Assembly (NCBI GenBank): GCA_905236595.1 | Contig: CAJORE010000139.1 | Span: 1 to 7,978 of the forward strand | Length of the DNA: 7,978 nt | Direction of reading: 5' to 3' | Origin: an uncultured Selenomonadaceae bacterium | GTDB taxonomy: Bacteria > Bacillota > Negativicutes > Selenomonadales > Selenomonadaceae | Shown: in pieces, positions 7,847-7,978 of the stretch | Position numbering within the stretch: position 1 is the first letter of the stretch | Layout of the letters: every line of letters begins with the position of its first letter | Notes under the pieces: generated by a model | What the model saw: only the letters and a program-made list of their open reading frames with translations | Told to the model about the DNA's origin: nothing | The model's database searches: none | Made by a program: the position numbers and the translations under genes

Positions 7847-7876
7847 GTTTTTCCGCTCGAAGAACAAGGGAAAAAC
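7847..7876 (-). other. Hairpin in the region upstream of ftsH
   Basis: On the minus strand GTTTTTCC and GGAAAAAC pair over 8 bp. They enclose CTTG/CGAG (one G-U pair) with a single bulged C and a 5-base loop, making a 12-bp stem. It ends 51 bases before the ftsH start codon. It is not followed by a U-tract in either direction, so it is not an ordinary terminator. Role unknown: it could be a leader RNA structure or the processed end of an upstream transcript. Confidence 0.4.
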
Positions 7877-7978
7877 CCGACAGCCATTTCTTCGTTTACC
7901 GGCATAATTGTTGCAAGGTGACTGAAGGAAACACTGCATAATTCGTCCGCACCCTTGCCGGGTCTTTTTCCGGCATAC
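7877..7978. other. Unassigned edge sequence upstream of ftsH
   Basis: All three minus-strand frames are open at the window edge. One ends at TAA 7896-7898 after 26 codons; another runs 54 codons to TAA 7816-7818, about 20 bases before the ftsH start, which would suit an operon partner. Neither peptide is recognised; in particular I do not see the C-terminus of Hpt or TilS, the usual Firmicutes neighbours of FtsH. A short 5-bp GCCGG/CCGGC stem at 7957-7974 is present. No clear promoter for ftsH was found. Confidence 0.3.

Noticed and set aside
7796..7939. 48-residue N-terminal extension of FtsH from ATG 7939
   Set aside because: It would put an unrelated Cys- and Arg-containing stretch before the conserved membrane anchor and ignore the GGGGAGG site before TTG 7795.

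Overview
The window carries four complete protein genes in two convergent/divergent groups, with well-formed intrinsic terminators and little spare DNA. Base composition is moderate (roughly half G+C by eye). The protein style suggests a Firmicutes-type bacterium, most probably of the Negativicutes: an FtsH opening with [13 protein letters not shown], a Firmicutes-like hexameric glutamate dehydrogenase, and a Ppx/GppA protein encoded directly before polyphosphate kinase. This placement is an inference from remembered family sequences, not a search result.

Layout from left to right: a perfect 10-bp terminator hairpin (46-72); polyphosphate kinase ppk (minus strand, 90-2264); a Ppx/GppA-family gene 22 bp upstream of ppk on the same strand (2287-3981), so the two form a short operon; a 322-bp divergent intergenic region with a gdhA promoter candidate and an inverted repeat (3982-4303); glutamate dehydrogenase gdhA (plus strand, 4304-5653); a 15-bp perfect bidirectional terminator (5710-5743) between convergent gdhA and ftsH; the membrane protease gene ftsH (minus strand, 5756-7795, TTG start); and 183 bp upstream of ftsH containing a hairpin and no gene I recognise.

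The genes cover polyphosphate metabolism, ammonia assimilation or glutamate catabolism, and membrane protein quality control. PPK retains every catalytic residue I can place. The Ppx/GppA partner is the most notable item: read by eye, both nucleotide/phosphate-loop motifs of its actin-like domain and the metal-binding motif of its C-terminal HD-like domain are degenerate. It is an intact reading frame that looks like a pseudoenzyme or a divergent subfamily, co-transcribed with the polyphosphate synthase. The other genes are conventional. No mobile elements, CRISPR arrays, tRNA or rRNA genes were seen.
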